Shown here piece by piece: positions 41,608-53,258 of a DNA stretch of 64,000 bases (its first letter is position 1; each line of letters begins with the position of its first letter). The position numbers were made by a program, and so were the translations under genes. The notes beneath the pieces are model-generated. The model was not told where the DNA came from. It searched no databases and was given only the letters and a program-made list of their open reading frames with translations. The DNA is from Lotus japonicus (taxonomy: Eukaryota; Streptophyta; Magnoliopsida; Fabales; Fabaceae): positions 56,959,069-57,023,068 of the forward strand of contig NC_080042.1 of NCBI RefSeq assembly GCF_012489685.1. Direction: 5' to 3'.

Positions 41608-42264
41608 TCAAACCACAGATCTAATTCCAGCGCTGTCAGCAACACCTACAGGCACGAACACAAGATCAAAAGCCTCATGCTCAGTCAAATTCAAACGCCT
41701 TCCACCCTCACCATTATCATACCTCCCAATATCCAAACAAGTAGGAGAGCCCTTGATACAGAAAACAAGCTTATATCCAAACCCAGCACTGTTTTTCTGA
41801 ATGTTAAACGTTCCACTAAATGTCTGTTTCCCTGGATGGTCTTTCGCTCCACCAATACCCACACACGCTTTTCCAATCTCATTATCAACAAACACAATCC
41901 ACTTGGGAGATTCAACACAGTGAGGTTTCACTGTGAACTCGATATCCAATTCGGTACCAGTGAAGATGATGCCGGTGCTTACTTCCGCCGCAATGCGGAA
42001 TCTCACCGGAATACCGTTCTTCACTTCTGAATACTCTTGCAGGGCGGTTACAGGGCAGTCTGAGTCCCCTGTCTTGCCTAGCCTTACTCCTCCGCCGGGT
42101 GGGCCGCGAATAGCTGGCCTGATGTAGTATCTGCCACCGGGGAAAATGGAGTCACCGTTTACGTCTAGCACTTGCTCAACATCGTTTGATGAGAAAGCTG
42201 TGGGGAGTTTGGTACTGATGAAAGCAAAGAAGAGGAAGCAGAGGGATAGTGGAATAGGCTTCAT
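41608..42264 (-). CDS. Kunitz-type protease inhibitor 4 (four conserved cysteines)
   Basis: 218 residues from the ATG at 42264 (MKPIPLSLCFLFFAF); the open frame extends five codons upstream only through a TTG, so the ATG is preferred. Signal peptide to about residue 25, family signature VLDVNGDSIFPGGRYYIRPA, GGGVRLGKTGDSDCPVTALQ, KPHCVESPKW, CVGIGGAKDHPGKQ, GYKLVFCIKGSPTCLDIGRY. All four disulfide cysteines are present, plus a fifth in GKACVGIGG. The inferred P1 residue in AEVSTGIIFTG is Ser, so trypsin may not be the target. It ends GIRSVV. A TATATATAG box lies about 70 bp upstream on the minus strand (42331-42339). It is the least disturbed family member and lies opposite in orientation to the other three. 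Confidence 0.92.
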   Translation of the reverse strand: MKPIPLSLCFLFFAFISTKLPTAFSSNDVEQVLDVNGDSIFPGGRYYIRPAIRGPPGGGVRLGKTGDSDCPVTALQEYSEVKNGIPVRFRIAAEVSTGIIFTGTELDIEFTVKPHCVESPKWIVFVDNEIGKACVGIGGAKDHPGKQTFSGTFNIQKNSAGFGYKLVFCIKGSPTCLDIGRYDNGEGGRRLNLTEHEAFDLVFVPVGVADSAGIRSVV

Positions 42265-42330
42265 AGTTAATTTGCTCAATAACTATAGTTAAGGATGTTT
42301 GTTTGTGTGGTTTGGTGGGTTACATTGGCT

Positions 42331-42339
42331 CTATATATA
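42331..42339 (-). promoter_or_regulatory. TATA box of KTI gene 4
   Basis: TATATATAG on the minus strand about 70 bp before the start codon at 42264. Confidence 0.6.
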
Positions 42340-42715
42340 CTAATTATTGAACTGTTGTTTAAACTTGCATGACTCACTGTGAGTGATTGCATTATTTGGA
42401 TCTTGCAGGTGACACATGTTTAAAAGATGACACATATATATATTAATATATGAATGAAGTAGATAAGAATCAAATGAGTTAGTACTATTTTTTTATTTTT
42501 TACTCCCCCATGAGCTCCACGAGTCGTATCCTATATAAAACAAATGGTCGTTGCTATGCGGCGAGGAGCACGAGGTGTTTATATGCACGGGGGTTATGAT
42601 TTGCTGAAACGCCTTATTTTTCAAACATCTTATTTTTCATATTATTTGTAACTTTTTATCGTATCATATCAAGTTATACATTGCATTTATTTTCCTCTTG
42701 TAAAAAAAAAAACCT

Positions 42716-42750
42716 GAAAGAGAGGGTGAGTAACATTATTGCAGGCTTAT
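42716..42750 (-). pseudogene. Relic of a fifth KTI start
   Basis: On the minus strand AAGCCTGCAATAATGTTACT followed by CACCCTCTCTTTC is identical to the first codons of KTI gene 3 after its ATG (24342 onward). The ATG itself has lost its G. Similarity stops abruptly on both sides. This is too short to be a gene, but a match of over 30 bases to a signal-peptide coding segment is not chance. Confidence 0.75.
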
Positions 42751-43282
42751 CTTTTTTAGATAAGCAAATATATATCTATATATATATGAAAAGAAAGTTT
42801 TCTTCTAAAAGCCTTATGCCACATGTCTCCCCCTAAATAATTTATTTTCCCTCCAAAACAAAAAACTTATTTTCACTATTTTTTTGGCACATTAATTGCG
42901 GCGTTTAATAATACTTAAGAGTTAGGACCAAATACACAATAAATAAATTAATAATTTACGAAAAAGGAATTTAAAATTATTTTGTCTAAATCTATGACCG
43001 TGTTAGTTTTTGAACTCATCTATAACAGTTTTTTTTTATAGGCAAATCTATAACGGTATTATTCTCTCAAAGTATAAATTTTTAAGATGAAACCAAGAAC
43101 TTTTTTTTTAATTGTCACACTTAGAAGTGAATTATTTTTTTAAGAATAAAACATAAGTTTACAAAAGCTATAAAACTATATGTATGAAAGGGCTCACCCA
43201 TACGGTGGTTATTGACAATTTAATACTAATCTTTCGAAAAAAAAAAACAATTGAATACTAATTAAGTAATTCTAATGGTTTT

Positions 43283-43601
43283 TGTTCTATCCAAGAACAT
43301 AGAGATGAGGTACGGTACTCATAGTGAGAGGATCGTGATGTGAGAATCTAGAGAGAGTGAGAGCATAACGCCTTAGAGAGAGAAAGTAACTGAATTTCAA
43401 GTTTGAATTTCTCAAATGAGCTAAGAGTCTCTTACAATTGGTAACCGCTCCTCATTTATATGTTCGGGGATTGGGCTTGGCGCCCTTAACTTCTCCTAGT
43501 GGGCCAGTTGAGCCTCCCGAGAGAAGGCCCAATTCCCTGGCTCGTTCGTCGCCCCAGGCTGGCGCGCTTGGGCGAGGGACCCTAGGGTCTCGCCCAGTCC
43601 G
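43283..43601 (-). repeat. Inverted left LTR of gypsy B
   Basis: 319 bp. Begins TGTTCTATCCAAGAACATAG and ends CTCGCCCAGTCCG, the reverse complement of the family LTR. The conserved junction sequence (ACCGAGCTCGAAGCATGAGA) follows, also inverted. Confidence 0.88.
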
Positions 43602-43655
43602 CAAGTCCATGAGACACCGAGCTCGAAGCATGAGAGTTGAGTGTGTCTTTTAAAG

Positions 43656-44548
43656 AAAGCGCTGAGCTACTTCGCGTAAGGTATTTGGTCTTGCAGGTTG
43701 CGGCGGCGTACAATGTCATCATAGGGCGGAACACATTGAATCGTCTCTGCGCGGTGATTTCAACGGCCCACCTGGCAGTAAAATACCCCTTCATTTGCGG
43801 TAAAGTTGGTAAAATCGAAGTAGACCAGCGAAGGGCGAGAGAATGCTACAACAATTGTCTTAGTTTGGACGGTAAGAAAAGAATTAATGACAGGCACATG
43901 TGTCATGAGATTGAAGTCGACAAGGGTGGATGGGAACAGCTAGTTGCACAGGGACAAAACGCCGAGGGACAGCTGGTCGGCGAGAGTATAAGAGGATCAA
44001 GGAAAAATCGAAGTCGGGACAAGGAAAGCCGAGAGGCGGGGCAGAATGGACAACATACTCGCACCGTTGACGAGAGGCGTTGGAAGAATTGGGATATGGA
44101 TGCATCCAGCAGGGGTGTGCTGGCGATTGAGCCTAGACTTACCGCCGAGCAGGAAGGGCGCTTGGATAGATTGGTAGAGGACAACGTGGACCTCTTTGGC
44201 TGGGAACAAGACGAGGCAGCGCTCCGAAGGTTGAATACACTTAACAGGCCAGTACAGTTGGCGGGAAAGAAGCAGAAAAGGGCGAAGCATCAAAGGGCGA
44301 GCAGGGAGGCTGGCCCAGATCAGAGTAACTGGAAGACGGAGGAAGAAGGTGGTCAGTCGCGTGACCGCCAGGATAAGAAAAGGAATAATATGAAGTACAA
44401 GAACCCAGTAGAAGGCGCTGATATGGGGCCGAAAGAGGCGAACCAGCACGTCGGGCGAGAGAATGAGACCGGAAGACCTCCTTTCTACCATAGGGTCGTC
44501 GGCCAGGGCGAGGTGCTGGAAGATGGGGTGTTCGGTGTGGTGCTCTGA
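43656..44548 (+). pseudogene. Gypsy B protease C-terminal part, truncated
   Basis: Begins mid-domain with ELLRVRYLVLQVAAAYNVII, then GRNTLNRLCAVISTAHLAVK, aligned with gypsy A from about 34190. It reaches LDRLVEDNVDLFGWEQDE (the pre-reverse-transcriptase motif) and then ends in charged sequence at 44548, like gypsy A. The protease active-site Asp is in the missing part, so it cannot be active. Confidence 0.85.
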
Positions 44549-45037
44549 TCTGGCGAGCAGGCGACAGAACAAGGGCGTGGCGAGGAAGCTGAGGAGCTAG
44601 GGTAAAAATAAAGATGCACTCTTTTTCTCCACCATGGGAGTTTTTTAACGAGGCATCCCTCGAATGTAAAAACTTTTTACAAGTCAAATATACAAGGATA
44701 TTCTCAGCAATACTCCTAACCTTCAACTAAATAGAGACGGCAGCCTGGTGGGAAAAATTCCCTGAAGGTGGAGATCCCAACACGACCTTGATGTCTGGGG
44801 ATCACTCCGGAAAGTCCGGCGCTGACCGTAGCCACCCGTTGGCGACGTGTGCGGATAAGCTTCTTATCCCAAGAACCTCCCCGAAATATGGGCGAGTCAA
44901 GTCTCCCTGAAACGCAGGCGAGCATTTTAACTAGGCCAAGCCTTGGGCAACCCACATGGCCATTGGGCCCCAAGCAATCATAAGTCCCCGCCTAAAAAGG
45001 CTGGTGGGGCCACACCTGATCTTACGGGAAAAGGGTG
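44549..45037 (+). other. Gypsy B 3' region left of the copia insertion
   Basis: Matches gypsy A 35150-35800: AAATAAAGATGCACTCTTTT, AGGCATCCCTCGA, one copy of the GGTGGGAAAAATTCCC unit, and CCCATATGGCCATTGGGCC-like sequence. No gene. Confidence 0.7.
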
Positions 45038-45916
45038 TGAAATTCTAGATCCCTTAGAACAAATGTCCTGCACGATGCTGGGACAATCGATTAGAACATC
45101 ATACAACTGAAAGACCTGAACACAAAACAACAAACAACTAAAAGGAAACAAGACACAGGAAGTTGTTAACCCAGTTCGGTGAAACTACACCTACGTCTGG
45201 TTAGCTTTCGCCCAATGAAAAGGAATTCCACTATCTCAAGAACTAGGTATTACAGACCCACATGAACACATCAAGTTCATTGTTCTTAACCTAATCTACC
45301 CAGTGGTATTCTACTTAGAACCACAGCCTAAGTATGAGAGCCCCTCTCACTTTTCCTCAATCACTGCCACAGTGATTGGTGAACAACAATAACACAGAGT
45401 TTGTTTGACACTCAAACACAACACAGAACTCAGTCTCACTTTATAGAATCAGTGAGCAAGACGAGTTCACAACTAACAAAGACAAAGAACAACTTACACT
45501 CTTAAGAACACTTGATCTTCAAGGTAATTCTCTCGATCAACTTCAAGCTTCAGGTCTTTGTCAATATATACTTCAGCAGAGGCGGCTAGGGTTTATTTGG
45601 GCTGAAGAACACTTTGATCCAACTCATATCAGCAGAGAATCTTTCAAAGTCTGATATGAGTGATCAACAAGTAAAAATAGAAACAAATCTTTTTAATCAC
45701 AGATTTGCTTCAACAATAACAACCCGCAACTGGCTCCCAACACACAGTTACTTGACCTTCAAGTAAGCACAGATCATACCATAAAGCATAACCACAAGGG
45801 ACCCACTTGCATGCCAGCAGGGGCGGATGTCCTGGCCTTCATCAAGGCAGATGTCACAACATCGGCTAGGACATCAGGTTGTTTTTAACAAAATTGATGA
45901 CAACAAAGGAACAACA
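45038..45916 (-). repeat. 3' LTR of the Sirevirus-type copia
   Basis: 879 bp, identical to the other LTR on reading. TG...CA ends. Confidence 0.93.
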
Positions 45917-46385
45917 ATCTCCCCCTTTGTCAAATTTTGACTAAAAACAACTTCACTACCAGAGAGGGAAAAAATATCAAAATCATCAGAGTCAGCAGCA
46001 GAAATACTCCCCCTCAAACCAATGCATCCACAACAGCCAAAACATGGAGGAACTCCCCCTCAAAAGATGCATCCAAATAAACACTGCATAAAGTATATAA
46101 AACCCATATGCAACACAGTACAAACTAAGCAAGCACACTTGGTACTACTTGAACAGAAGCTAGCTTGTAGCACTTGAACACTTGAACATAAAATATCTCC
46201 TGAACTGGTCTTGTCTGGACAAAGCTGCATACTTATTACATAACATAACCAGAATACCAAGTCTTCAAAAAAAAAACAAACCACAACAAACTACTACTCT
46301 ACTACTACTCCCCCTTTTTAGCACAAATTTGGCAAAGATGGAAAGAATTTAACCAAGGCCAACTAAAAATCAACTAGGAGATGCA

Positions 46386-48125
46386 CTAAACACCAGAAGA
46401 AGAGGAGTGTTCCTCATCATTTTCTGCAGATCCTTCCCTCTCAGCATCAGCTGTATGCTCACCCTCTTGACCAGCTTCCCCCTGGAGAGTTTGAATGAGA
46501 GCATCCACCTTAATCTTCCTAGCAGCAGCAATCCTGATCGTCTCTTGAAGTTCCTTGGAAATGGCCTCAAGTTCAGCAATGACACTGTGAGTGCCTGAGG
46601 CAGACATAGAGGCAGGAACAGATGTCCTACTGGATGGCAGATCAATGTCCAGGACATGAGGGTCCAGGAACAACCGTTGGTCCAAGGTGATGGGAGGGCC
46701 TTTGGGCACAGGAACATCATCAACAGTGAGGATATTAGGATGTTGTTTCAGAATGATAGCAGTCAGTAAAGAAGGAAAAGAGATGGGGAGTTTCACTGCA
46801 CATGTATCTGCATGCTTCAAAGTTTGGGAAAACACAAAGTTGCCAAAGTCATAAGCAATTTCAGTCCCAATGCGATAGAGAAGCTTGGCAAGCATAGCAG
46901 AAACAGCAGAAGTATGGTTAGAGGGAACCCAATTCACCACTCCAATCCTATTCAAAATAGCATACTTCACACTCAGAACCCCAGTTGACAGAAGCTTCTT
47001 AGCAGGCCACTTCTTTACTCTTCCAGCAGTCAATTCCTCAGCAACCGTATCCAGAGAAAGTTCTTCTTCAACAAATTCAACCACACTTCTTCCAAGGGTT
47101 TGGTTGATGATAGCAGGAGAGAAATTCACACACTTACCCCTGACAAACACTTTCCTGAATTCAGGACTGACAGAATTATTAACATCATCAGAGAGATTGA
47201 CAATAAATTCCTTCACAAGCTTGTCATAACATTTTCCGATGTTCATCACAGTCTGCCTCAACCCTGCTTTTGCTATCAAGGCAATGATCTCTTTGCAGGC
47301 TAACACATCAGAATCAATCTCCCTTTCTTTGGCAACACGTCTTTGATAGACATATTTCCATTTGAAGGCATTTTCTGGAGCATGAATAGACACATTATCT
47401 AGAGGAACATTAGGAATATCTGAGGGAATACGCTTACCAGAGAACATTTTCTTCTCAGAGGCAGTGATGTCCAGGACATCGCCTTCAACATCTGATTCAG
47501 TCTCCAAATCAATTCTGGAAACTTTATGCTTTTTCCCAGTAGTCTTCTTGGCTTTCTTCCCTGATGATTCCACAACTTTCTGCTTGCCTTTCCGTGACGC
47601 ATCGGTTGCCCTTGATTTTGAAGATCCAGTAGTGATCTTGGTTTTCTTCTTCTTGACAACAGGGGTTTCTTCAACAGATGCTCTTCTTCGTTTAAGCATT
47701 CTGGCAGCAACACTCGCCAGAGGCACATCCTCTGAATCTTCATCATCAGATACATCATGAACAATAGGAGGGGTCTTCATCGATTCCTCTGACAAAGCAT
47801 CCATTGAGTTTGCAGCCTTGGAATCAGAACTCTTGGATGAAGAGGAAGAATCCTTTGAGAGTGAAACTTCCTTGGCATGCTTATCAGACAATGTCGAGAC
47901 ATCGTCTTCAACATTTGCAGAGACAGAAGTATTGGAGACTTCCTCAGGCACAGGGGCTTCTGGGTTTTGCATTGGGGTTGCACGAGACTTGTAGTGCTTC
48001 TTGGAAGGAGTTCTTGAGTTCTTCTTAGATTGAGAGGAAGAACTTGTGTGCAAACCCATAACCCTAGCACCACCAGCAGTTCTCTCTATCTTTCCTTTCA
48101 CAGACTCTTGCTTGCTTGAAGACAT
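46386..48125 (-). CDS. Envelope-like protein of the Sirevirus-type copia
   Basis: 579 residues from the ATG at 48125 (MSSSKQESVKGKIE); six codons further upstream depend on a TTG. The N-terminal 200 residues are Ser/Lys-rich with several basic clusters (VVKKKKTKITTG, GKKAKKTTGKKHK). A conserved domain follows (residues about 225-470): KWKYVYQRRVAKEREIDSDV, KCYDKLVKEFIVNLSDDVN, FRKVFVRGKCVNFSPAIINQ, LSVKYAILNRIGVVNWVPSN, FGNFVFSQTLKHADTCAVKL. This matches the envelope-like proteins of legume Sireviruses. I see no clear signal peptide or strong transmembrane span, so a true envelope role is unproven. A coiled coil precedes the acidic C-terminus. Confidence 0.82.
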   Translation of the reverse strand: MSSSKQESVKGKIERTAGGARVMGLHTSSSSQSKKNSRTPSKKHYKSRATPMQNPEAPVPEEVSNTSVSANVEDDVSTLSDKHAKEVSLSKDSSSSSKSSDSKAANSMDALSEESMKTPPIVHDVSDDEDSEDVPLASVAARMLKRRRASVEETPVVKKKKTKITTGSSKSRATDASRKGKQKVVESSGKKAKKTTGKKHKVSRIDLETESDVEGDVLDITASEKKMFSGKRIPSDIPNVPLDNVSIHAPENAFKWKYVYQRRVAKEREIDSDVLACKEIIALIAKAGLRQTVMNIGKCYDKLVKEFIVNLSDDVNNSVSPEFRKVFVRGKCVNFSPAIINQTLGRSVVEFVEEELSLDTVAEELTAGRVKKWPAKKLLSTGVLSVKYAILNRIGVVNWVPSNHTSAVSAMLAKLLYRIGTEIAYDFGNFVFSQTLKHADTCAVKLPISFPSLLTAIILKQHPNILTVDDVPVPKGPPITLDQRLFLDPHVLDIDLPSSRTSVPASMSASGTHSVIAELEAISKELQETIRIAAARKIKVDALIQTLQGEAGQEGEHTADAEREGSAENDEEHSSSSGV

Positions 48126-48350
48126 GATGAACTGGTAAAGCAAACGAACAAAAACAAGAAATTGAGAGAAATGTAAGTGATGAGAATCAGAAATTGTTAG
48201 AGCAAGATTGGCAACTTGTGGTGAGATTGTGATGAAGTCATTGGTGATGATTATATAGCAGTTGAGTGAGAAGGAAGCAATGATGTCACAACGGCAGTTA
48301 ATGGTAGTTACGAGGAAACTAGCCGTTAGACAGAAAAGGGGCTTTAATTG

Positions 48351-51300
48351 CTATGCTTCTTCGAAGAGGCAAATCCCAAGATTTCCTCTTAATTTGTCAA
48401 ATGTAGCAGCATCTAAGGGTTTGGTAAAGATGTCAGCCAATTGTCTCTCTGTGGGGACATGTTCCAAAGTAACAATTTTATCCTCCACTAATTCCCTGAT
48501 GAAGTGATGTCTGATATCTATGTGTTTGGTTCTGCTATGTTGTATAGGGTTCTTGGCAATATTGATAGCACTCAAATTGTCACAGTACAATGTCATGACA
48601 TCTTGCTCAACTTCGTATTCCTTGAGCATCTGCTTCATCCAAATAAGCTGAGTACAACTGCTTCCAGCAGCTATATATTCAGCTTCAGCAGTGGATAAAG
48701 ACACGCAGTTTTGCTTCTTGCTAAACCAAGAAATTAAGTTGTTTCCAAAGAAGAAACACCCTCCAGATGTACTCTTTCTATCATCAGCACTCCCTGCCCA
48801 ATCTGCATCACAATACCCTACAAGAGAAGAATTAGTATCATTTGTATAAAGAATCCCATAGTCACAAGTACCATTTATGTACTTAATGATTCTTTTCACT
48901 TGTAAGAGATGACTGGTCTTTGGAGCAGCTTGATATCTTGCACAAGCACCAACAGCAAAGGTAATGTCAGGTCTGCTAGCAGTGAGGTACAACAAACTTC
49001 CAATCATGCTTCTATATAAGCTTTGATCAACATCCTCTCCCTGATTGTCTTTAGACAGCTTGATATGTGTAGCAGCAGGAGTCCTTTTATGTCCAGATTT
49101 TTCAAGTCCAAATTTCTTGACGATGCCCCTAGCATACTTACTCTGGGAAATAAACATTGAGTCTTCCATTTGTTTGATCTGAAGTCCCATAAAGTAGTTC
49201 AATTCACCAACTAAGCTCATCTCAAACTCTGACTTCATTTGTTGGACAAAATGTTCCACCATCGTGTTCGACATCCCACCAAACACAATATCATCAACAT
49301 ATATCTGTGCAATCATGAGTTTTCCTCTTTCATTTTTCACAAATAGTGTCTTGTCTATTCCTCCCTTGCAATAACCATTGCTCACCAGAAACTCTGTAAG
49401 ACGTTCATACCAAGCTCTAGGAGCCTGTTTTAATCCATACAAGGCTTTCTTGAGTTTGTAGACATGTTCAGGATGATGTGGATCTGTGAATCCCTTTGGC
49501 TGTTCAACATAAACTTCCTCATTCAGATAACCATTTAGAAAAGCACTTTTGACATCCATTTGGAATAATCTGAACTTCAAAAGACAAGCAACACCAAGCA
49601 AAAGTCTTATGGATTCCAACCTAGCCACTGGAGCAAAGGTTTCATCAAAGTCTACTCCTTCAATCTGAGTATATCCTTGAGCCACCAGTCTTGCTTTGTT
49701 TCTAGTTACTACACCATTCTCATCTGACTTGTTCTTGAAAATCCACTTGGTTCCTATGATGTTTACTCCCTCAGGCCTAGGAATGAGATCCCATACTTCA
49801 TTTCTTCTGAATTGATCAAGTTCTTCTTGCATAGCATTTATCCAGTATTCATCTGTCAGAGCCTCCTTGACATTCTTGGGTTCTACCTTGGATATAAAAC
49901 ATTCATGAGCAATGTAGCTTCTAGCCCTGGTAGTAACTCCTTCTTTGAGGTCACCAATAATATTCTCTTGAGGATGATTCTTTTGAATTCTGATCGATGG
50001 AGCTTTATTTGCAGGGGTCATCTGGTGATCTTGCTCATCAGAACTGGTTTCTGATTCAATGTCGAGGTCAATAGTTGGGACATCGGCTGTGACATGTGGA
50101 CCATCATCATCTTCAGTTGCACCAGTGTCTTCTCTTTCATTTGGTTGATCATCAATAGAGACATTTACAGATTCCATCATTACCTTTGTTCGGGAATTGT
50201 ACACTCTGTAAGCTTTGCTGTTTGTAGAGTATCCCATGAAAATTCCTTCATCACTCTTAGGATCTAGCTTTCTTCTTTGTTCACGATCAGCCAGAATATA
50301 ACATTTACTCCCAAAGATATGAAAGTGTTTCACAGTTGGCTTCCTTCCTTTCCAGAGTTCATATAGAGTGACTGTGGTTCCAGCTCTAATGGTTACTCTA
50401 TTGTGAATGTAACAGGCTGTGTTCATGGCTTCTGCCCAGAACTTGTTGGAAATCTTCCTTGCATGAAGCATAACCCTGGTGGATTCTTGAAGAGTCCTGT
50501 TTTTCCTTTCAACAATTCCATTCTGCTGAGGTGTAATTGGAGCTGAGAATTCATGGCTTATTCCTTCTGAATCACAGAAGTCAGAGAATTTGGAGTTCTC
50601 AAACTCTCTTCCATGATCACTTCTGATTCTTACTATAGAGCAATTCTTCTCAGTTTGAAGTTTCAGACATAGCCTTCTGAATATGTCAAAGGTTTCTGAT
50701 TTTTCCTTCATGAAGTCAATCCATGTGAACCTGGAATAATCATCAACACAGACATAAACATATTTCTTACCTCCTAGACTTTCTACCTGCATGGGTCCCA
50801 TCAAGTCCATGTGAAGAAGTTCAAGGACTTTTGTTGTAGTTGGATGCTGAAGCTTTGCATGAGATGTTTTGGTCAGCTTTCCAATCTTGCATTCTCCACA
50901 TATCTTTTCTTCATCTATTTTCAGTTTTGGTAGCCCTCGTACAGCATCTTTAGAGATAACTTTCTGCATACTCTTGAGATTGATGTGACCTAAACGTTGG
51001 TGCCATAGATTCAACTCATCCACTTTTGATATCAAACATCTAGACACTTGGGCTTTCTTTTGTGGAATCCACATGTAGCAATTGTCTTTGGACCTGACAC
51101 CTCTCATCACAATCTCTTGATCACTAGTGGTAACCATGCATTCAGTCTTGCTAAACTTCACATCCAGATCTTGATCACACAACTGACTTATACTGATTAG
51201 ATTTGCTGTCAACCCCTTGACAAGAAGAACGTTGTTCAGACTAGGAGATCCAGTGTTTACCAACTTCCCAATGCCTTTGATTTTTCCTTTAGCCCCATCT

Positions 51301-53192
51301 CCAAAGGTGACTGATTTACTGGAGTATTCCTTGAGATTTTCCAGATACTCCTTATTCCCAGTCATGTGTTTTGAGCAGCCACTATCAAAATACCAGTCTT
51401 CACTTGATGAGACTCTAAAAGATGTGTGTGCTATAAGACATGAAACTTCTCCTTTGGGTACCCAAGCTTTCTTAGATGTCTTGAGAACCTTCTGGATCTG
51501 AGGATATCCGTATAGCTTGAAGCAGTAGGGCTTAATGTGACCAAACCTACCACAATAATGACATCTCCATGGAATTTGAGCAGTAGCCTTCTTAGTAGTA
51601 GGATGTGGAGGCATATGTTGTGACATCGGGCTTGACCTCTGATAGTTCTCTGGGTTTTTAAACTCAGAGTTTTCTTTAGCTCTTACAAACTTCCTTGATG
51701 CTTTCTGATTTCCTCTACTCCCAGACTGGTAACTGAAACCAATGCCTTTAACACTCTTTCCTTGCTTGCTTGTTTCTTCCAGAATCTCTTCAAGCATATT
51801 AGATCCACTATTCAGCATACGCACTGACTTGTAGGTATTTTCCAGTTTGGCTGTTAATGTAGCTACTTTCTCTTGAAGATCAGCTATGGTTAACAGAAGC
51901 TTGGCTTTTTCAACTGTTTCAACATCCTTTAATTTTGAGTTCCATTTATCCAAATCATCTTGCAGTTTATCAATGGTCTCCCTTAGGTTTTCATTTTCAG
52001 TCTTAACTTGTTTCATCTCATCTTCTTGCTCCTTCAGATGTTTGCAAGTTTCCTTCCATTTAACATGTAGGAGTTTGTAAGTCTCTTCCAAATCCTCAAA
52101 TGTCATTTCATCACCACTGGAATCTGAGTCATTGACAGCCCCTGAGAAAGCATTAACCTTGTTGACAGATAATTCTTCCTCATCCTCAGTATCTTCATCT
52201 GACCATGTCACTACCATGCCTTTCTTCTGTTTCTTCAAGTAGGTTGCACACTCAGATCTAATGTGACCATAACCCTCACATTCATGACACTGAACACCCT
52301 TGTTTTGGCCTGATTTGTCCTCTTCTTTGACCTTTCGCTGGGAATTGTAGGTTTTATAGTTGTCTGACTTAATGTCCTGGACATTTGGCCTAGTCCTTCT
52401 GTCTATCTTCCTTAGAGCTCTGTTGAATTTTCTAGCAAGAAGGGCCAGAGCTTCAGATAGATTCTCACTTTCACTATCAGCATCATCTCCTTCAGTGGTG
52501 TTGGATACAAAAGCAATGCTTTTGGTCTTCTTTTCAGGTTTTTCACCCAACTTTAACTCATAAGTCTGCAGAGAACCAATCAGCTCATCCACTTTCAAAC
52601 TGCTGATATCTTGAGCTTCTTCAATAGCAGTGACCTTCATTGCAAACTTGCTGGTTACAGACCTCAAGATTTTCCTCACAAGCTTTTCATCTGACATAGG
52701 TTCTCCCAGAGCAAATGAAGCATTTGACAGATCACGCACACGCATGTGATATTCAGAAATAGTCTCATCTTCTGTCATTGTCAAGTTCTCAAAACGAGTA
52801 GTAAGCATCTGGAGTCTAGACATCCTCACCCTGGTTGTACCTTCATGTGCTGTTTTCAAAATCTCCCAAGCATCTTTGGCAACAGTGCAAGTATTAATCA
52901 ATCTAAACATGTTTTTGTCCACAACATTGAAGATAGCATTCATTGCTTTTGAGTTTGCCAGAGAGGCTTCTTCTTCAGCACTTGTCCATTCATCCTTAGG
53001 TTTTTCTTCAGGAGTAGATGTACTTCCTTCTGCTTGAGCTTTGACAGGATGCTTCCAGCCTTTGACAACAGCCTTCCAAGTTTTGATATCAATAGACTTG
53101 AGAAAGGCTATCATTCGAACCTTCCAGTAATCATAATTGGAGCCATCCAGGATTGGTGGCCTGTTGATCGATCCTCCCTCCTTATTGTCCAT
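48351..53192 (-). CDS. Gag-pol polyprotein of the Sirevirus-type copia
   Basis: One open frame of 1613 codons from the ATG at 53192. Gag occupies residues 1-570, with a first zinc knuckle [14 protein letters not shown] (302-315), a long coiled coil (about 365-460) and a second knuckle [14 protein letters not shown] (544-557). The protease DSG is at 603-605 and the pre-integrase HQRLGH..C..C motif near 731-770. Integrase D796, D859 and E895 show D-62-D-35-E spacing. Reverse transcriptase has [11 protein letters not shown] near 1252 and YVDD at 1298-1301. RNase H ([30 protein letters not shown]) runs to the end. All catalytic residues I can check are present. It would make particles, cleave itself, copy RNA to DNA and integrate it. 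Confidence 0.95.
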   Translation of the reverse strand: MDNKEGGSINRPPILDGSNYDYWKVRMIAFLKSIDIKTWKAVVKGWKHPVKAQAEGSTSTPEEKPKDEWTSAEEEASLANSKAMNAIFNVVDKNMFRLINTCTVAKDAWEILKTAHEGTTRVRMSRLQMLTTRFENLTMTEDETISEYHMRVRDLSNASFALGEPMSDEKLVRKILRSVTSKFAMKVTAIEEAQDISSLKVDELIGSLQTYELKLGEKPEKKTKSIAFVSNTTEGDDADSESENLSEALALLARKFNRALRKIDRRTRPNVQDIKSDNYKTYNSQRKVKEEDKSGQNKGVQCHECEGYGHIRSECATYLKKQKKGMVVTWSDEDTEDEEELSVNKVNAFSGAVNDSDSSGDEMTFEDLEETYKLLHVKWKETCKHLKEQEDEMKQVKTENENLRETIDKLQDDLDKWNSKLKDVETVEKAKLLLTIADLQEKVATLTAKLENTYKSVRMLNSGSNMLEEILEETSKQGKSVKGIGFSYQSGSRGNQKASRKFVRAKENSEFKNPENYQRSSPMSQHMPPHPTTKKATAQIPWRCHYCGRFGHIKPYCFKLYGYPQIQKVLKTSKKAWVPKGEVSCLIAHTSFRVSSSEDWYFDSGCSKHMTGNKEYLENLKEYSSKSVTFGDGAKGKIKGIGKLVNTGSPSLNNVLLVKGLTANLISISQLCDQDLDVKFSKTECMVTTSDQEIVMRGVRSKDNCYMWIPQKKAQVSRCLISKVDELNLWHQRLGHINLKSMQKVISKDAVRGLPKLKIDEEKICGECKIGKLTKTSHAKLQHPTTTKVLELLHMDLMGPMQVESLGGKKYVYVCVDDYSRFTWIDFMKEKSETFDIFRRLCLKLQTEKNCSIVRIRSDHGREFENSKFSDFCDSEGISHEFSAPITPQQNGIVERKNRTLQESTRVMLHARKISNKFWAEAMNTACYIHNRVTIRAGTTVTLYELWKGRKPTVKHFHIFGSKCYILADREQRRKLDPKSDEGIFMGYSTNSKAYRVYNSRTKVMMESVNVSIDDQPNEREDTGATEDDDGPHVTADVPTIDLDIESETSSDEQDHQMTPANKAPSIRIQKNHPQENIIGDLKEGVTTRARSYIAHECFISKVEPKNVKEALTDEYWINAMQEELDQFRRNEVWDLIPRPEGVNIIGTKWIFKNKSDENGVVTRNKARLVAQGYTQIEGVDFDETFAPVARLESIRLLLGVACLLKFRLFQMDVKSAFLNGYLNEEVYVEQPKGFTDPHHPEHVYKLKKALYGLKQAPRAWYERLTEFLVSNGYCKGGIDKTLFVKNERGKLMIAQIYVDDIVFGGMSNTMVEHFVQQMKSEFEMSLVGELNYFMGLQIKQMEDSMFISQSKYARGIVKKFGLEKSGHKRTPAATHIKLSKDNQGEDVDQSLYRSMIGSLLYLTASRPDITFAVGACARYQAAPKTSHLLQVKRIIKYINGTCDYGILYTNDTNSSLVGYCDADWAGSADDRKSTSGGCFFFGNNLISWFSKKQNCVSLSTAEAEYIAAGSSCTQLIWMKQMLKEYEVEQDVMTLYCDNLSAINIAKNPIQHSRTKHIDIRHHFIRELVEDKIVTLEHVPTERQLADIFTKPLDAATFDKLRGNLGICLFEEA

Positions 53193-53258
53193 GAGATCAA
53201 GAAAATATCTCCCTGGAGCTCACCCACACAGAACAGGGGTGCCTGCTCTGATGCCAAT

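Larger units (their letters stand above)
42265..43282. other. Upstream region of KTI gene 4
   Basis: AT-rich. Contains the TATA box, a CATGAGCTCCACGAG block near 42510 resembling the CTTCTCGTGG block of the other KTI promoters, and a KTI start relic at 42716-42750. No other gene. Confidence 0.45.
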
